The notes under the pieces: generated by a model | What the model saw: the letters and a program-made list of their open reading frames with translations, nothing else | The model's database searches: none | Told to the model about the DNA's origin: nothing | NCBI GenBank assembly: GCA_964429355.1 | Contig: CAYSCH010000121.1 | Location: 1-23,051, forward strand | Direction: 5' to 3' | Length of the DNA stretch: 23,051 nt | Source of the DNA: JAAYAY01 sp964429355 | GTDB taxonomy: Bacteria; Planctomycetota; Planctomycetia; Pirellulales; Thermoguttaceae | Made by a program: the position numbers and the translations under genes | Shown here: piece after piece, positions 7,501-15,575 of the stretch | Layout of the letters: every line of letters starts with the position of its first letter | How positions within the stretch are numbered: position 1 is the first letter of the stretch

Positions 7501-8244
7501 ATGGCCGAGGTGGTTCTCTCCCACATTTCGAAGCGGTTTCTCGCCAGCGAGGGTGGACGCGACGCAGGGTTCACCCTGGGACCTGTCGACTTGGCTTTCC
7601 CCGACGGGGAACTGACCGTTCTGACAGGCCCCTCGGGCTGTGGAAAAACGACCCTGCTGCGATTGATCGCGGGGCTGGAGACGCCTTCTACGGGAAGCGT
7701 GTCGATCGGCGGGCGAGTCGTCAACCGATTGGCTCCCCACCAGCGGAACGTGGCCATGGTCTTTCAGGACCACGCCCTGTATCCGCACCTGACGGTCCGC
7801 GCCAATCTTGCTTTCCCGCTCAAGATGCGCAGGGTGCCCAGGGCCGAAATCCACAACCGGGTATGCCAGGCCGCCGAGTGGCTTGAAATCGACAAGTTGC
7901 TCGACCGGCGGCCCGATCAGCTTTCGGGCGGCCAGCAGCAGCGGGTGGCCCTGGGACGGGCGATCATTCGCCACCCAGAGGTCTCGTTGCTCGACGAACC
8001 GCTGGCCCATCTCGACACGCAGCTTCGCCTCGAAATGCGGGAGATGCTCGTCGGACTGCAACGCCGGCTGCGTTTGACCCTGCTCCATGTGACCCACGAT
8101 CAGGCCGAAGCCGCCGCCATGGCCGATCGGATCGTGGTGCTCAACCATGGCCGGATCGAACAGGTGGGAACCGTAACAGACTTGTGCGAGGCGCCTTCGA
8201 GTCGGTTTGTGGCGAGGTTTTTCGGATCGTCGCCGACTCTTTGA
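7501..8244 (+). CDS. ABC transporter ATP-binding protein, MalK/UgpC-like ATPase core without TOBE domain
   Basis: The 247-residue cytoplasmic ATPase has every nucleotide-binding motif: Walker A GPSGCGKTT (43-51), Q-loop FQDHALYPHLTV, signature LSGGQQQR (141-148), Walker B VSLLDEP (161-167) and switch HVTHDQAEAAA (His199). The sequence style (Q-loop followed by YPHLTV, PHQRNVAMVFQD, and a FVARFFGS ending) is that of the CUT1 sugar-importer family (MalK/UgpC). Those proteins are about 350-380 residues with a C-terminal TOBE region; this one stops just where the ATPase core ends. No permease or binding-protein gene is adjacent, so substrate and partners are unknown. The ATG is preceded by CAGGGA at a rather long distance, and that site lies in a small CCCTG-CCG-CAGGG stem (7477-7489). 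Confidence 0.9.
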   Translation: MAEVVLSHISKRFLASEGGRDAGFTLGPVDLAFPDGELTVLTGPSGCGKTTLLRLIAGLETPSTGSVSIGGRVVNRLAPHQRNVAMVFQDHALYPHLTVRANLAFPLKMRRVPRAEIHNRVCQAAEWLEIDKLLDRRPDQLSGGQQQRVALGRAIIRHPEVSLLDEPLAHLDTQLRLEMREMLVGLQRRLRLTLLHVTHDQAEAAAMADRIVVLNHGRIEQVGTVTDLCEAPSSRFVARFFGSSPTL

Positions 8245-8377
8245 CGAAACCGACGGCGGACGACAGCTATGCATGCCTTGCCGTTCTTGGTGCCCCCCGA
8301 AGCCAACCGGCAAATGGGACGCTACACTTCGGGAGATGAGAAGACTTTCCCTTGACTGCCCGGAAAGGTGTTCGCGG

Positions 8378-10045
8378 ATGGATTTTTGGGGCCTGCTGCT
8401 GGAAGTTGTGGTTTTGCTGACTGTATCGTTGGTACTTGGCGGCGTGCTCTCGCGGCTTGGCCAAAGTCCGCTCGTGGGATACCTCCTGGCTGGAATGGTC
8501 CTGGGCGGGCCAGGGAGCCTGCAGATCATCCACTCGGAGCAGAGCATCGAGACCATCGCCGAGTTGGGCGTTGCCTTGCTGCTATTCAGTCTGGGACTGG
8601 AATTCTCCTGGCGGAGATTGAGAGGTCTGGGCGGGGCCACGCTGGCAAGCGGCGTGCTGCAAGTGGTTCTGACGGGAGTGGTGGCGTCGGGGGCAGGACT
8701 GCTGTTTGGCCTGGGTACCGGCGAGACGATTGCCGTGGGGACCATGATCAGCCTGAGCAGCACGGCCGCCGTCTTTCGGGTGCTCATCGACCGCGGCGAA
8801 ATCGACAGTCTTTACGGCCGCAACTCCGTGGGAATCCTGCTCGTTCAGGACATAGCCGTCGTGCCGTTGGCCATTCTCGTGGCCGTTCTGGGGGAAGGCG
8901 GCTCGGCTGGCGAGATTGCCGTGGCTGTCCTGCAAACCGTCGGCCTTGCCGCAGGACTCATCGTGTTCCTCTACCTGTTCCTCAATAAGATCGCCGTGAG
9001 GGCCCTGGCCACCCTGAGCTTGGAACAGAATCGCGAACTGACCGTGCTCATGGCAGTCGTCGTGGGGCTTGGCTCGACTTGGGCGGCTCACAGGGCCGGC
9101 CTGTCACCCGCATTGGGCGCGTTCGTGGCCGGCATGTTTCTGGGAAGTTCGCCCTTCGCCACGCAACTGCGAGCCGATGTTTCCGCCCTTCGAGTGGTGC
9201 TTCTCACATTATTCTTTGGCGCTGTGGGAATGGTGGCCAACCCCCTGTGGATTCTTACCAACTTCTGGTTCGTATTCTTCGTGGCCGTTCTCGTAGTGGT
9301 CGGCAAGACGGGGATCATCTGGGCGATCCTTCGCGCCATGGGCAAAACGGGCCGGAGCTCTCTGGCCACCGGGTTGTGCCTGGCCCAGGTGGGCGAGTTC
9401 GCCTTTGTTCTGGCCAAGATCGGCACGGCGGGCGGTGTGGTCAGCGAGTACACCGAGATGGTTGTTGTTTCCAGCGCCATCGTGACCCTGCTGTTCACAC
9501 CCTATCTTGTCCAGGTCGCACCCCGGCTGGCAACATGGGCGGCACAATGGAGCCGCCGTGTCGTGACCGACGACGAAAGGAAACCGGCCGCCAGCCACCT
9601 CCTGCACCATGTGGTCGTTGTGGGCTTCGGGCCGGCAGGCCAGGCCGTGGGCCGGGCACTTTCCGGAACGGGGACCCCCGTCCTCGTACTCGATCTGAAT
9701 CCGGCCGCCAGAAAACTGGCTGACTCGATGGGCCTGATGAGCCAGATCGGCGACGCCTCGCAGATCGACGTGCTGGAACATGCCCATTTGCACGCGGCGA
9801 GACTGGTGGTGATCACTCTGCCCGCCCATCGCGCCGCCTTGGCCGTGTTGGAGCACGTTCGCGAGCTGGCGCCCCACGTACCGGTCGTTGTACGGTCGCG
9901 ACACCAGATCCACTGGAACAAGTTCGAGGCCGCTGGTGCAGCCGTGGTCGTCGGTGACGAGGAAGAGGTAGGTACAAGACTGGCGGAAAAGGTCATGATG
10001 CAGATCGAGGTGAGAATGACCGAGGAAGTTGCGTCCGGACCATGA
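8378..10045 (+). CDS. CPA2-family (Kef-type) cation:proton antiporter with C-terminal RCK/TrkA-N domain
   Basis: I choose ATG 8378 (MDFWGLLLEVVVLL) because it opens the first membrane helix and follows AAAGGTG at good spacing; the frame is open further upstream but without membrane character. The 555-residue protein has about 12-13 hydrophobic segments over residues 1-385, including the conserved Gln-Asp pair (157-158, in LLVQDIAVVPL) that marks Kef-type CPA2 exchangers. The cytoplasmic RCK domain begins near residue 410 (HHVVVVGFGPAGQAVG), a Rossmann nucleotide-binding motif, and runs to ~540. The expected role is K+ (or Na+) efflux in exchange for protons, gated by a nucleotide or other ligand. 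The gene converges on mtaB with 13 bp between stops. Confidence 0.92.
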   Translation: MDFWGLLLEVVVLLTVSLVLGGVLSRLGQSPLVGYLLAGMVLGGPGSLQIIHSEQSIETIAELGVALLLFSLGLEFSWRRLRGLGGATLASGVLQVVLTGVVASGAGLLFGLGTGETIAVGTMISLSSTAAVFRVLIDRGEIDSLYGRNSVGILLVQDIAVVPLAILVAVLGEGGSAGEIAVAVLQTVGLAAGLIVFLYLFLNKIAVRALATLSLEQNRELTVLMAVVVGLGSTWAAHRAGLSPALGAFVAGMFLGSSPFATQLRADVSALRVVLLTLFFGAVGMVANPLWILTNFWFVFFVAVLVVVGKTGIIWAILRAMGKTGRSSLATGLCLAQVGEFAFVLAKIGTAGGVVSEYTEMVVVSSAIVTLLFTPYLVQVAPRLATWAAQWSRRVVTDDERKPAASHLLHHVVVVGFGPAGQAVGRALSGTGTPVLVLDLNPAARKLADSMGLMSQIGDASQIDVLEHAHLHAARLVVITLPAHRAALAVLEHVRELAPHVPVVVRSRHQIHWNKFEAAGAAVVVGDEEEVGTRLAEKVMMQIEVRMTEEVASGP

Positions 10046-10058
10046 CCTGCGGTGATCG

Positions 10059-11336
10059 TCAAACACCGGCAGCCCGCGCCGCCAGTCCTTCGGCAGCAAG
10101 GCCGGTGGCCTCGGCGTTGATCAGCCGGCCTACCTGGCCGAGGGTACCGGTAAGCTCGACAGGCGCGTAACGGGCAGACGTGCCGTGGAGAATGCCCGGC
10201 CGGCCGGGAGCGGCCGATTCGATGAGCACCTGGAGCCGGCCGCCGATGAGCCTGCCGAAGAAGGCTTGCCGAAGGCCCTGAGCCAGGGCATCGAGGTGCG
10301 CGGCTCGCTGCTGTTTGACCCGCCCGCTGATCTGGTTCGGCATCGTGGCGGCGGGGGTTCCTTCGCGGGGACTGAAGCGGAAGACATGGACCTTCGAAAA
10401 GCCCACCGCCTCGACGACTTGGCACGTGGCTTCGAACTCGGCGTCGGTTTCGCCAGGGAAACCAACAATCACATCGGTTGTAAGGGCCGGCACGTCGAGG
10501 GATTCCTGGACTTCCAGGCACTTCTCGACGAAGCGTGTGGAGGCCCAGCGACGCTGCATTCGCTCCAGAACCGTGTCGGAACCGCTTTGCATGGAGAGAT
10601 GGAGGTGGGGACAGATCCTCTCAGGCTCAGCGGCCATGAGCGCCAGCAGTCTGGTGTCGACTTCCACGGCCTCCAGGCTCGAAAGCCGCAGCCGCCACCG
10701 GCCGTTGATTTTGAGAAGTTCTTCGAGCAGGTCCGGGAGCCGCCAGCGCCGGTCGGTCCATTCGAGGCCCCAGTGGCCGAGATGGATGCCGGTCAGCACA
10801 ATCTCGCGATGCCCCGTTTCAATNNNNNNNNNNATGAGGCGGCGTGCTTCGCCAGCGATTTCCGCAGAAGGACGGCTGGTCAGGTCGCCACGGGCGGCAG
10901 GGATGATGCAGTAACTGCACCGCATGCGGCACCCGTCCTGAACCTTGACATATGCCCGAGCCCGGTGGCCGAAGCGGGAAATGCCGGCGGGCACATCGAG
11001 AACACCCCAGCGGGCGAGGAACTCGGGAATCTGGCGTTTGTCGGTGAGCACCTCCGTCACACCTGGCAGTTCGGCCACAATGCCCTCGGCCATCGTGGCG
11101 TAGCACCCCATGACCACGATCTGGGCCCCGGGGTTCCCTTTGGCGAGTTGGCGGATCGCCTTGCGGCTCTTCAAGGCTCCTTCGGCCGTCACGGTACACG
11201 TGTTGACGAGGCAGAGATCGGCCTGCTGACCGTCGGCAGCCTCCACGAATCCTGCCCGAGAAAGCCCTTCGGCGACCAGCTCGGTCTCATACTGATTGAC
11301 CTTGCAGCCGAGAGTGATCGTCCGGAGGGTCGGCAT
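10059..11336 (-). CDS. mtaB: tRNA (N6-threonylcarbamoyladenosine(37)-C2)-methylthiotransferase MtaB
   Basis: This radical-SAM enzyme adds a methylthio group to t6A at position 37 of ANN-decoding tRNAs. The start is ATG at 11334-11336 (MPTLRTITLGCKVNQYETE), the canonical MtaB N-terminus; the frame extends upstream only as unrelated sequence. The N-terminal UPF0004 domain has its three cluster cysteines (C11, C47, C78), and the radical-SAM motif CRMRCSYC (C136, C140, C143) is intact. HREIVLTGIHLGHWG and GFPGETDAEFEAT are family-typical, and a short TRAM-like tail closes the 425-codon frame as drawn. The 10-N run at 10824-10833 sits after EARRL and is probably an assembly insertion. The gene lies 79 bp downstream of clpS on the same strand, so cotranscription is plausible. 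Confidence 0.94.
   Translation of the reverse strand: MPTLRTITLGCKVNQYETELVAEGLSRAGFVEAADGQQADLCLVNTCTVTAEGALKSRKAIRQLAKGNPGAQIVVMGCYATMAEGIVAELPGVTEVLTDKRQIPEFLARWGVLDVPAGISRFGHRARAYVKVQDGCRMRCSYCIIPAARGDLTSRPSAEIAGEARRLXXXXIETGHREIVLTGIHLGHWGLEWTDRRWRLPDLLEELLKINGRWRLRLSSLEAVEVDTRLLALMAAEPERICPHLHLSMQSGSDTVLERMQRRWASTRFVEKCLEVQESLDVPALTTDVIVGFPGETDAEFEATCQVVEAVGFSKVHVFRFSPREGTPAATMPNQISGRVKQQRAAHLDALAQGLRQAFFGRLIGGRLQVLIESAAPGRPGILHGTSARYAPVELTGTLGQVGRLINAEATGLAAEGLAARAAGV
10824..10833. other. Assembly gap (10 N) inside mtaB
   Basis: The flanks both carry AT at the junction (minus strand: CGCCTCAT, then N, then ATTGAAAC). Merging them at the shared AT gives the codons RLIETGHREIV, which matches family spacing without any missing bases. 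Confidence 0.95.
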
Positions 11337-11415
11337 CTGAGAAACCCTGACAGAATGTGGGAGTCTCCCACAGGTATGAATGTGCACAATCGACCGTTCT
11401 GTCTGCGGCTCCAGG

Positions 11416-11766
11416 CTAAGAGGAACCTGCTGCCGACTCGATCGTGGCATACATGGCGCCGGCACAACTGTCGATCTCGTGATCACGCCCGAAAGAATGG
11501 ATCTGGTCGCGTTTGAGTTCGGCGTGCTCGAGCGTCGTGGTCAACACGATCGCCTTCCCTTGGGTGTCGACGGTCTTGGCGATCTGAAAACCCTTTTCGA
11601 AGGTGTGACCGAAAAGCTGCATCATCATGGCGATCACGTATGCGTACGTGTGGTCGTCGTCGTTCCAGAGGACCACGTTGTAGGGCGGCTGCCGCTTCGG
11701 CTTCTTCCGCTCCTCGGTCTCAATTTCTTGGGCCGGCTCGGCAATTGTCGCCTGTTCTTCTGCCAT
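11416..11766 (-). CDS. clpS: ATP-dependent Clp protease adaptor ClpS
   Basis: The 116-residue protein delivers N-degron substrates to a ClpA- or ClpC-type Clp ATPase for degradation by ClpP. After a disordered acidic/basic N-terminal extension (1-27) the ClpS core starts with PPYNVVLWNDDDHTYAYVI (27-45). The Asn-Asp-Asp residues of the N-end-residue pocket are present. Later core features are AKTVDTQGKAIVLTTTLEHAELKRDQI, with the conserved helix that contacts the ATPase N-domain. Length and motif order are normal for ClpS. No clp ATPase gene is adjacent. The start at 11764-11766 follows AGGTTCC on the minus strand. It is divergent from the M20 peptidase gene and probably leads a two-gene unit with mtaB. 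Confidence 0.93.
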   Translation of the reverse strand: MAEEQATIAEPAQEIETEERKKPKRQPPYNVVLWNDDDHTYAYVIAMMMQLFGHTFEKGFQIAKTVDTQGKAIVLTTTLEHAELKRDQIHSFGRDHEIDSCAGAMYATIESAAGSS

Positions 11767-11907
11767 GGTGGAACCTGGTTGGGACGCGATTCTTACAGCA
11801 ACATGCCAACGCTTGGGAGATGGGTGCCTGCGGGCCTGGCCTGCGGTTCGGCTCTCCTTCTAGTCACATTGGGTGGAACGAAGACTCGCCCCTGAGGGCC
11901 AACCCCA

Positions 11908-11937
11908 TTGGCCATTGACACCCAGGATCATTATATT
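11908..11937 (+). promoter_or_regulatory. Weak promoter-like sequence upstream of the M20 peptidase gene
   Basis: TTGGCC (11908-11913) and TATATT (11932-11937) are 18 bases apart. A perfect TTGACA also occurs at 11915-11920, but only 11 bases from TATATT. GGCCAA-CCCCA-TTGGCC (11897-11913) forms a 6-bp hairpin overlapping the upstream element and could be an operator or the end of a transcript. Confidence 0.3.
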
Positions 11938-12009
11938 GAACCATTCCTCGAATCGGGAAGTGATGCCCTGTGCGACGAACGACCGCATGCGATGAAGAAG
12001 GATGACCTC

Positions 12010-13377
12010 ATGTCCGAGATCCAGACCTACCTGAACGAGCGCGCCGACGATTTTCTGGGGGAACTGTTCGAGTTGCTCAGAATCCCGAGTGTGAGCGCGG
12101 ATCCCGATCGTGCGGCCGACATGCTGGTGGCGGCGAGTTGGATCGCAGATAAGCTCACAGCCATCGGCGTGAAGTCGAAAGTGATTGCGACCAAAGGACA
12201 TCCGATCGTCTACGGCGAGTCGCCCAAGGTCGAAGGGGCCCCCACTGTGCTGGTGTACGGTCACTACGATGTCCAACCGGTCGATCCGCTCAACCTCTGG
12301 ATTTCGCCCCCCTTTGAGCCCGAGATTCGCGACGGCAGGATCTTCGCCCGAGGGGCCACCGACGACAAAGGCCAGATGCTGACCCACGTTCTCAGTGCCC
12401 AGGCCTGGATTCAGGCCGAGGGGCGTCTGCCCGTAAATCTGAAGTACCTGATCGAGGGGGAGGAGGAGGTGGGGAGCGAGGCGCTCAGTCATTTTGTTGC
12501 GGAGAATACGGAGCAGCTTGCGTGCGACTGCATCGTTGTGAGTGACTCTGGCCAGTTCGGCCCGGGACAACCGGCCATCACCTACGGCTTGCGCGGTATC
12601 GCCTGCTACGAAATCTTCGTGCAAGGTCCGAATCGTGACCTCCACTCCGGATCGTTCGGCGGCTCGATCACCAATCCAGCCACGGCGCTATCGCGAATCC
12701 TCAGCGGGCTTCACGACCAAGACGGAAAGGTACAAGTGCCGGGCTTCTACGATGACGTGGTGCCCCTGACGGTCGAGGAGAGACGCAAAATGGCGGCGCT
12801 GCCCTTCGATGAGAGGCAGTATTTCAGCCAGGTGGGGGTATCGGACAGTTGGGGCGAGGCAGGATATACGTCCCTGGAACGCCGCTGGGCCCGTCCAACG
12901 TTCGAAATCAATGGGTTGACCAGTGGATACCAGGGTACGGGGGCCAAGACGATCATTCCCGCGCAGGCATCGGCGAAAATCAGCTTCCGACTCGTGCCGA
13001 ATCAGACCCCCGAGTCGATCGACAAAGCCTTTCGCGGCCTAGTCGAGAAGTTGACCCTGCCGGGAGTAAAGGTCGAGGTGCGAGGGATGCACGGGGCGCC
13101 GGGACTGCTGGTGCCCTTGGACAGCCCCTATGTCGCCGCGGCATCGAAGGCCCTGGAGTATGCCTTCGGCAAGGCGCCGGTGATGACGCGGGAGGGAGGA
13201 TCGATTCCCGTTGTTGCCACGCTGCAACAGCAATTGAAGGCCAACGCCCTGCTCCTCGGCTGGGGCCAGGATGACGACAATGCCCACAGCCCCAACGAAC
13301 GGTTTCTCGTGGAGGATTTCTACCGCGGCATCCGGGCCAGCGCGAAACTGTGGGAAGAAATGGCGCGGATAGGATAG
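12010..13377 (+). CDS. M20 family metallodipeptidase
   Basis: This 455-residue cytoplasmic zinc peptidase cleaves dipeptides or short peptides. The start at ATG 12010 (MSEIQTYLNERADDFL) is favoured over in-frame ATG 11992 because AAGGA lies 7 bases upstream. All metal-site motifs are present: His85 in YGHYDVQP, the bridging Asp in ATDDKGQ (118-119), the catalytic and ligand glutamates in EGEEEVGSE (from 151), Asp179 in VVSDSGQ, and His426 in AHSPNE. The inserted dimerisation domain (DLHSGSFGGSITNPATALSRIL) is typical of the dipeptidase/CNDP branch. Length matches bacterial M20 dipeptidases. Its TAG stop overlaps the ribosome-binding site of serS, so the two genes form an operon. Confidence 0.94.
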   Translation: MSEIQTYLNERADDFLGELFELLRIPSVSADPDRAADMLVAASWIADKLTAIGVKSKVIATKGHPIVYGESPKVEGAPTVLVYGHYDVQPVDPLNLWISPPFEPEIRDGRIFARGATDDKGQMLTHVLSAQAWIQAEGRLPVNLKYLIEGEEEVGSEALSHFVAENTEQLACDCIVVSDSGQFGPGQPAITYGLRGIACYEIFVQGPNRDLHSGSFGGSITNPATALSRILSGLHDQDGKVQVPGFYDDVVPLTVEERRKMAALPFDERQYFSQVGVSDSWGEAGYTSLERRWARPTFEINGLTSGYQGTGAKTIIPAQASAKISFRLVPNQTPESIDKAFRGLVEKLTLPGVKVEVRGMHGAPGLLVPLDSPYVAAASKALEYAFGKAPVMTREGGSIPVVATLQQQLKANALLLGWGQDDDNAHSPNERFLVEDFYRGIRASAKLWEEMARIG

Positions 13378-13382
13378 GAGGT
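13377..13382 (+). promoter_or_regulatory. Shine-Dalgarno of serS overlapping the upstream stop codon
   Basis: GGAGGT begins on the last base of the dipeptidase TAG stop and lies 9 bases before the serS ATG at 13392. It is the strongest ribosome-binding site in the window, fixes the serS start and suggests translational coupling. Confidence 0.8.
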
Positions 13383-13391
13383 AGATACAGC

Positions 13392-14669
13392 ATGTTGGAC
13401 CGTAAGTTCATTGTTGATAATGCGGAGTTGGTGAAGCAGAACTGCGTCAACCGCGGGGTGCCCGCCGACGTGGAGCGGTTCGTTGCCCTCGAAGCCGAGC
13501 GGCACCAGTTGCAGATCGAGGTTGAAGAGCTCAACCGCCGGGCGAACGAAGTTTCCAAATCGATCGGCAAGGCGAAGGACGCCCAGGAGCGGGAGGCCCG
13601 CAAGGAGGAAGGCCGCACGCTTCGCGAACAGACGAACCAGATGCGAGTGAAGCTGGACGAACTGTCGGTCCAACTGGACAAGATCCATCGTTCGATCCCC
13701 AACATGTCGCACCCGAGCGCCCCGGTGGGCGAAGACGACAAGGCAAACCTGGAACTGGCCCGCGGGAAGACGCCGCTGCCGAAGTTCGATTTCGAACCCC
13801 TCGACCACGTGGTTCTCGGCGAGAAGCTGGGGCTTATCGATTTCGAAGGGGGCGCCCGGGTGGCCGGGCACGGGTTCTACTTCCTGAAGAACGAGGCGGT
13901 GCTGCTGGAGTTGGCGCTGCAGCGCTACGCCCTCGGCGTGTTGATGGCCGAGGGTTTCACGCCAATGACAACGCCGGACCTGGCAACCAACGATGTCCTG
14001 GAAGGGACCGGATACATTCCACGCGGGCCGGAAACGCAGATCTACACCATCGAAAACCAGAACTTGAGCCTGGTGGCAACGGCCGAAATCACGCTGGGAG
14101 GTTTACTCGCCGGGCAGACGGTCGATGCGGAAACGCTGCCCCTGAAGCTGTGTGGAATCAGCCACTGCTTCCGCACGGAGGCCGGCGCCCACGGCAAGGA
14201 GAGCCGGGGGCTTTTCCGCGTACACCAGTTTACCAAGGTCGAGATGTTCGCCTTCACCCTGCCCGACGACAGCGATGCCATGCTCGAGCACCTGCGGGGC
14301 CTGGAGTGCCGGTTGTTCGACGGGCTGGGGATTCCCTATCGCGTCGTCGATACCGCCACGGGCGACTTGGGCGGTCCGGCCTACCGCAAGTACGACCTGG
14401 AGGCCTGGCTGCCCGGCCGGGGAGGGTTTGGCGAGGTGACCAGCACCTCGAACTGCACGGACTACCAGGCCCGGCGTCTGAACGCTCGATTCAAGGTCAA
14501 GGGCGAGAAGGGAACGAGGTTCGTTCACACCTTGAACGGAACCGCGGTTGCCATCAGCCGTGCCTTGATTGCCGTGCTCGAAAACTACCAGCAGGCCGAT
14601 GGTTCGGTCCTCGTGCCCGAGGTGCTGCAGGCCGTGGTCGGCAAGGAGCGGATCGAACCCCGATCCTGA
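13392..14669 (+). CDS. serS: Seryl-tRNA synthetase
   Basis: The 425-residue class II synthetase charges tRNA-Ser (and tRNA-Sec if present) with serine. Residues ~1-110 form the tRNA-binding coiled coil, rich in Glu/Arg/Gln with heptad-like spacing, ending in the family-typical SIPNMSHPSAPVGEDD. The catalytic domain contains GVLMAEGFTPMTTPDLA, TAEITLGGLLAGQTV, motif 2 FRTEAGAHGKESRGLFRVHQ (from 260), the SNCTDYQARRLNAR serine-pocket region and motif 3 GTAVAISRALIAVLENYQ (383-400). Length is standard and nothing is missing. The start at 13392 is set by the GGAGGT site. It is the second gene of a pair with the dipeptidase. A GC-rich inverted repeat follows the stop. Confidence 0.97.
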   Translation: MLDRKFIVDNAELVKQNCVNRGVPADVERFVALEAERHQLQIEVEELNRRANEVSKSIGKAKDAQEREARKEEGRTLREQTNQMRVKLDELSVQLDKIHRSIPNMSHPSAPVGEDDKANLELARGKTPLPKFDFEPLDHVVLGEKLGLIDFEGGARVAGHGFYFLKNEAVLLELALQRYALGVLMAEGFTPMTTPDLATNDVLEGTGYIPRGPETQIYTIENQNLSLVATAEITLGGLLAGQTVDAETLPLKLCGISHCFRTEAGAHGKESRGLFRVHQFTKVEMFAFTLPDDSDAMLEHLRGLECRLFDGLGIPYRVVDTATGDLGGPAYRKYDLEAWLPGRGGFGEVTSTSNCTDYQARRLNARFKVKGEKGTRFVHTLNGTAVAISRALIAVLENYQQADGSVLVPEVLQAVVGKERIEPRS

Positions 14670-14677
14670 TGCGCCCC

Positions 14678-14716
14678 AGCCGGGCTTCTGGCCCCTCCAC
14701 CTCCTGCAGCCCGGCT
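14678..14716. terminator. GC-rich inverted repeat after serS, possible terminator
   Basis: AGCCGGGCT (14678-14686) is the exact reverse complement of AGCCCGGCT (14708-14716), 21 bases apart. A third related copy, GGCCCGGCT, sits at 14744-14752 at the edge of the N gap. No T tract follows, so this is a weak terminator candidate. Confidence 0.35.
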
Positions 14717-14752
14717 TCGTCAGGTTGCCTCGGCAGAAGTAGAGGCCCGGCT

Positions 14753-14762
14753 NNNNNNNNNN
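14753..14762. other. Assembly gap (10 N) between serS and the TauE/SafE gene
   Basis: The gap sits directly after the third copy of a GC-rich CCCGGCT motif, which may have hindered assembly. It removes part of the upstream region of the permease gene; its true length cannot be judged. Confidence 0.95.
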
Positions 14763-14798
14763 CCTCAATCCGGCTATCGCTCCCCCCAAGACACCTCC

Positions 14799-15551
14799 AT
14801 GCCCGACGACCTGCCCCCATACGTGTTCGGTATCCTGGCGGCGATCCTGGTCGGCCTCTCGAAGACCGGCGTGCCCGGAGTTTCGATCCCGGGAATCCTA
14901 TTGATGACCGAGGCCTATGCCGGAAACGAAAAACTCTCCGTGGGGGCAATCCTCCCTATCTTGCTGGTGGGCGATCTGTTCGCAGTCGGATACTTCCGCC
15001 AGCATACCCAGTGGGACCGGCTCTTCGGACTATTCCCTTACGTGCTCCTGGGAATGATCCCCGGCGTGTACGTGCTGCTGAATGTCGACAATCAGCAGTT
15101 CAAACTGGTGCTCGGGCTTCTGGTGGTGGTTCTGATGGGGATCGAGGGTGGGCGCCAACGGTTCGGTTGGACCGAAATGCCGAACCAGTGGTGGTTCATT
15201 GCGCTGATGGGACTGTCCGCCGGTTTCGGGACCGTGGTGGGCAACGCCGCCGGGCCGGTCATGAGCATCTACCTGATCAGTTGCGGCATGTTCAAGGCCG
15301 AATTCATGGGCACCTGGGCGTGGTTCTTCATGATCGTCAACCTTTCCAAACTGCCATTGATCGGCGGTATCGGGATGATCAGCCCGGAGACCCTGCAGTT
15401 CGGCCTGTTCCTGGTTCCGTTCGTGATCCTCGGAGCCCTGGTGGGAAAGCGGCTCTTCCTGCTGATTCCTCAGAAGGTCTTTGATCCCCTGGTTCTGGCC
15501 CTGGCACTCGTCGCGGCGCTGCGCATGGTGACGGGCGGAATCTGGGGATAG
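14799..15551 (+). CDS. TauE/SafE family sulfite exporter-like membrane permease
   Basis: This 250-residue membrane protein has about 8 hydrophobic segments and the two-fold TauE/SafE (DUF81) pattern. The first half carries GLSKTGVPGVSIPGILLM near the N-terminus and the second half GFGTVVGNAAGPVMSIYLISCG. Family members move sulfite, sulfoacetate or other small organic anions across the inner membrane; the substrate here cannot be told. ATG 14799 (MPDDLPPYVFG) begins just before the first helix. No Shine-Dalgarno is visible, and part of the leader is lost in the N gap 36 bases upstream. It ends 24 bp before the stop of the convergent sugar symporter gene. Confidence 0.9.
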   Translation: MPDDLPPYVFGILAAILVGLSKTGVPGVSIPGILLMTEAYAGNEKLSVGAILPILLVGDLFAVGYFRQHTQWDRLFGLFPYVLLGMIPGVYVLLNVDNQQFKLVLGLLVVVLMGIEGGRQRFGWTEMPNQWWFIALMGLSAGFGTVVGNAAGPVMSIYLISCGMFKAEFMGTWAWFFMIVNLSKLPLIGGIGMISPETLQFGLFLVPFVILGALVGKRLFLLIPQKVFDPLVLALALVAALRMVTGGIWG

Positions 15552-15575
15552 CCGCCTCCCTTCCGCTTATCGACA

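Noticed and set aside
8207..8377. N-terminal extension of the cation antiporter to 8207
   Set aside because: It would overlap the ABC ATPase gene, is polar and Arg-rich, and ATG 8378 has a ribosome-binding site directly before the first membrane helix.
10185..11516. 443-codon plus-strand frame opposite mtaB
   Set aside because: Antisense shadow; mtaB shows all cluster cysteines on the other strand.
14150..15484. 444-codon plus-strand frame spanning serS, the N gap and the permease gene
   Set aside because: It overlaps two well-supported genes in another frame, crosses the gap, and is Arg/Pro/Gly-rich without motifs.
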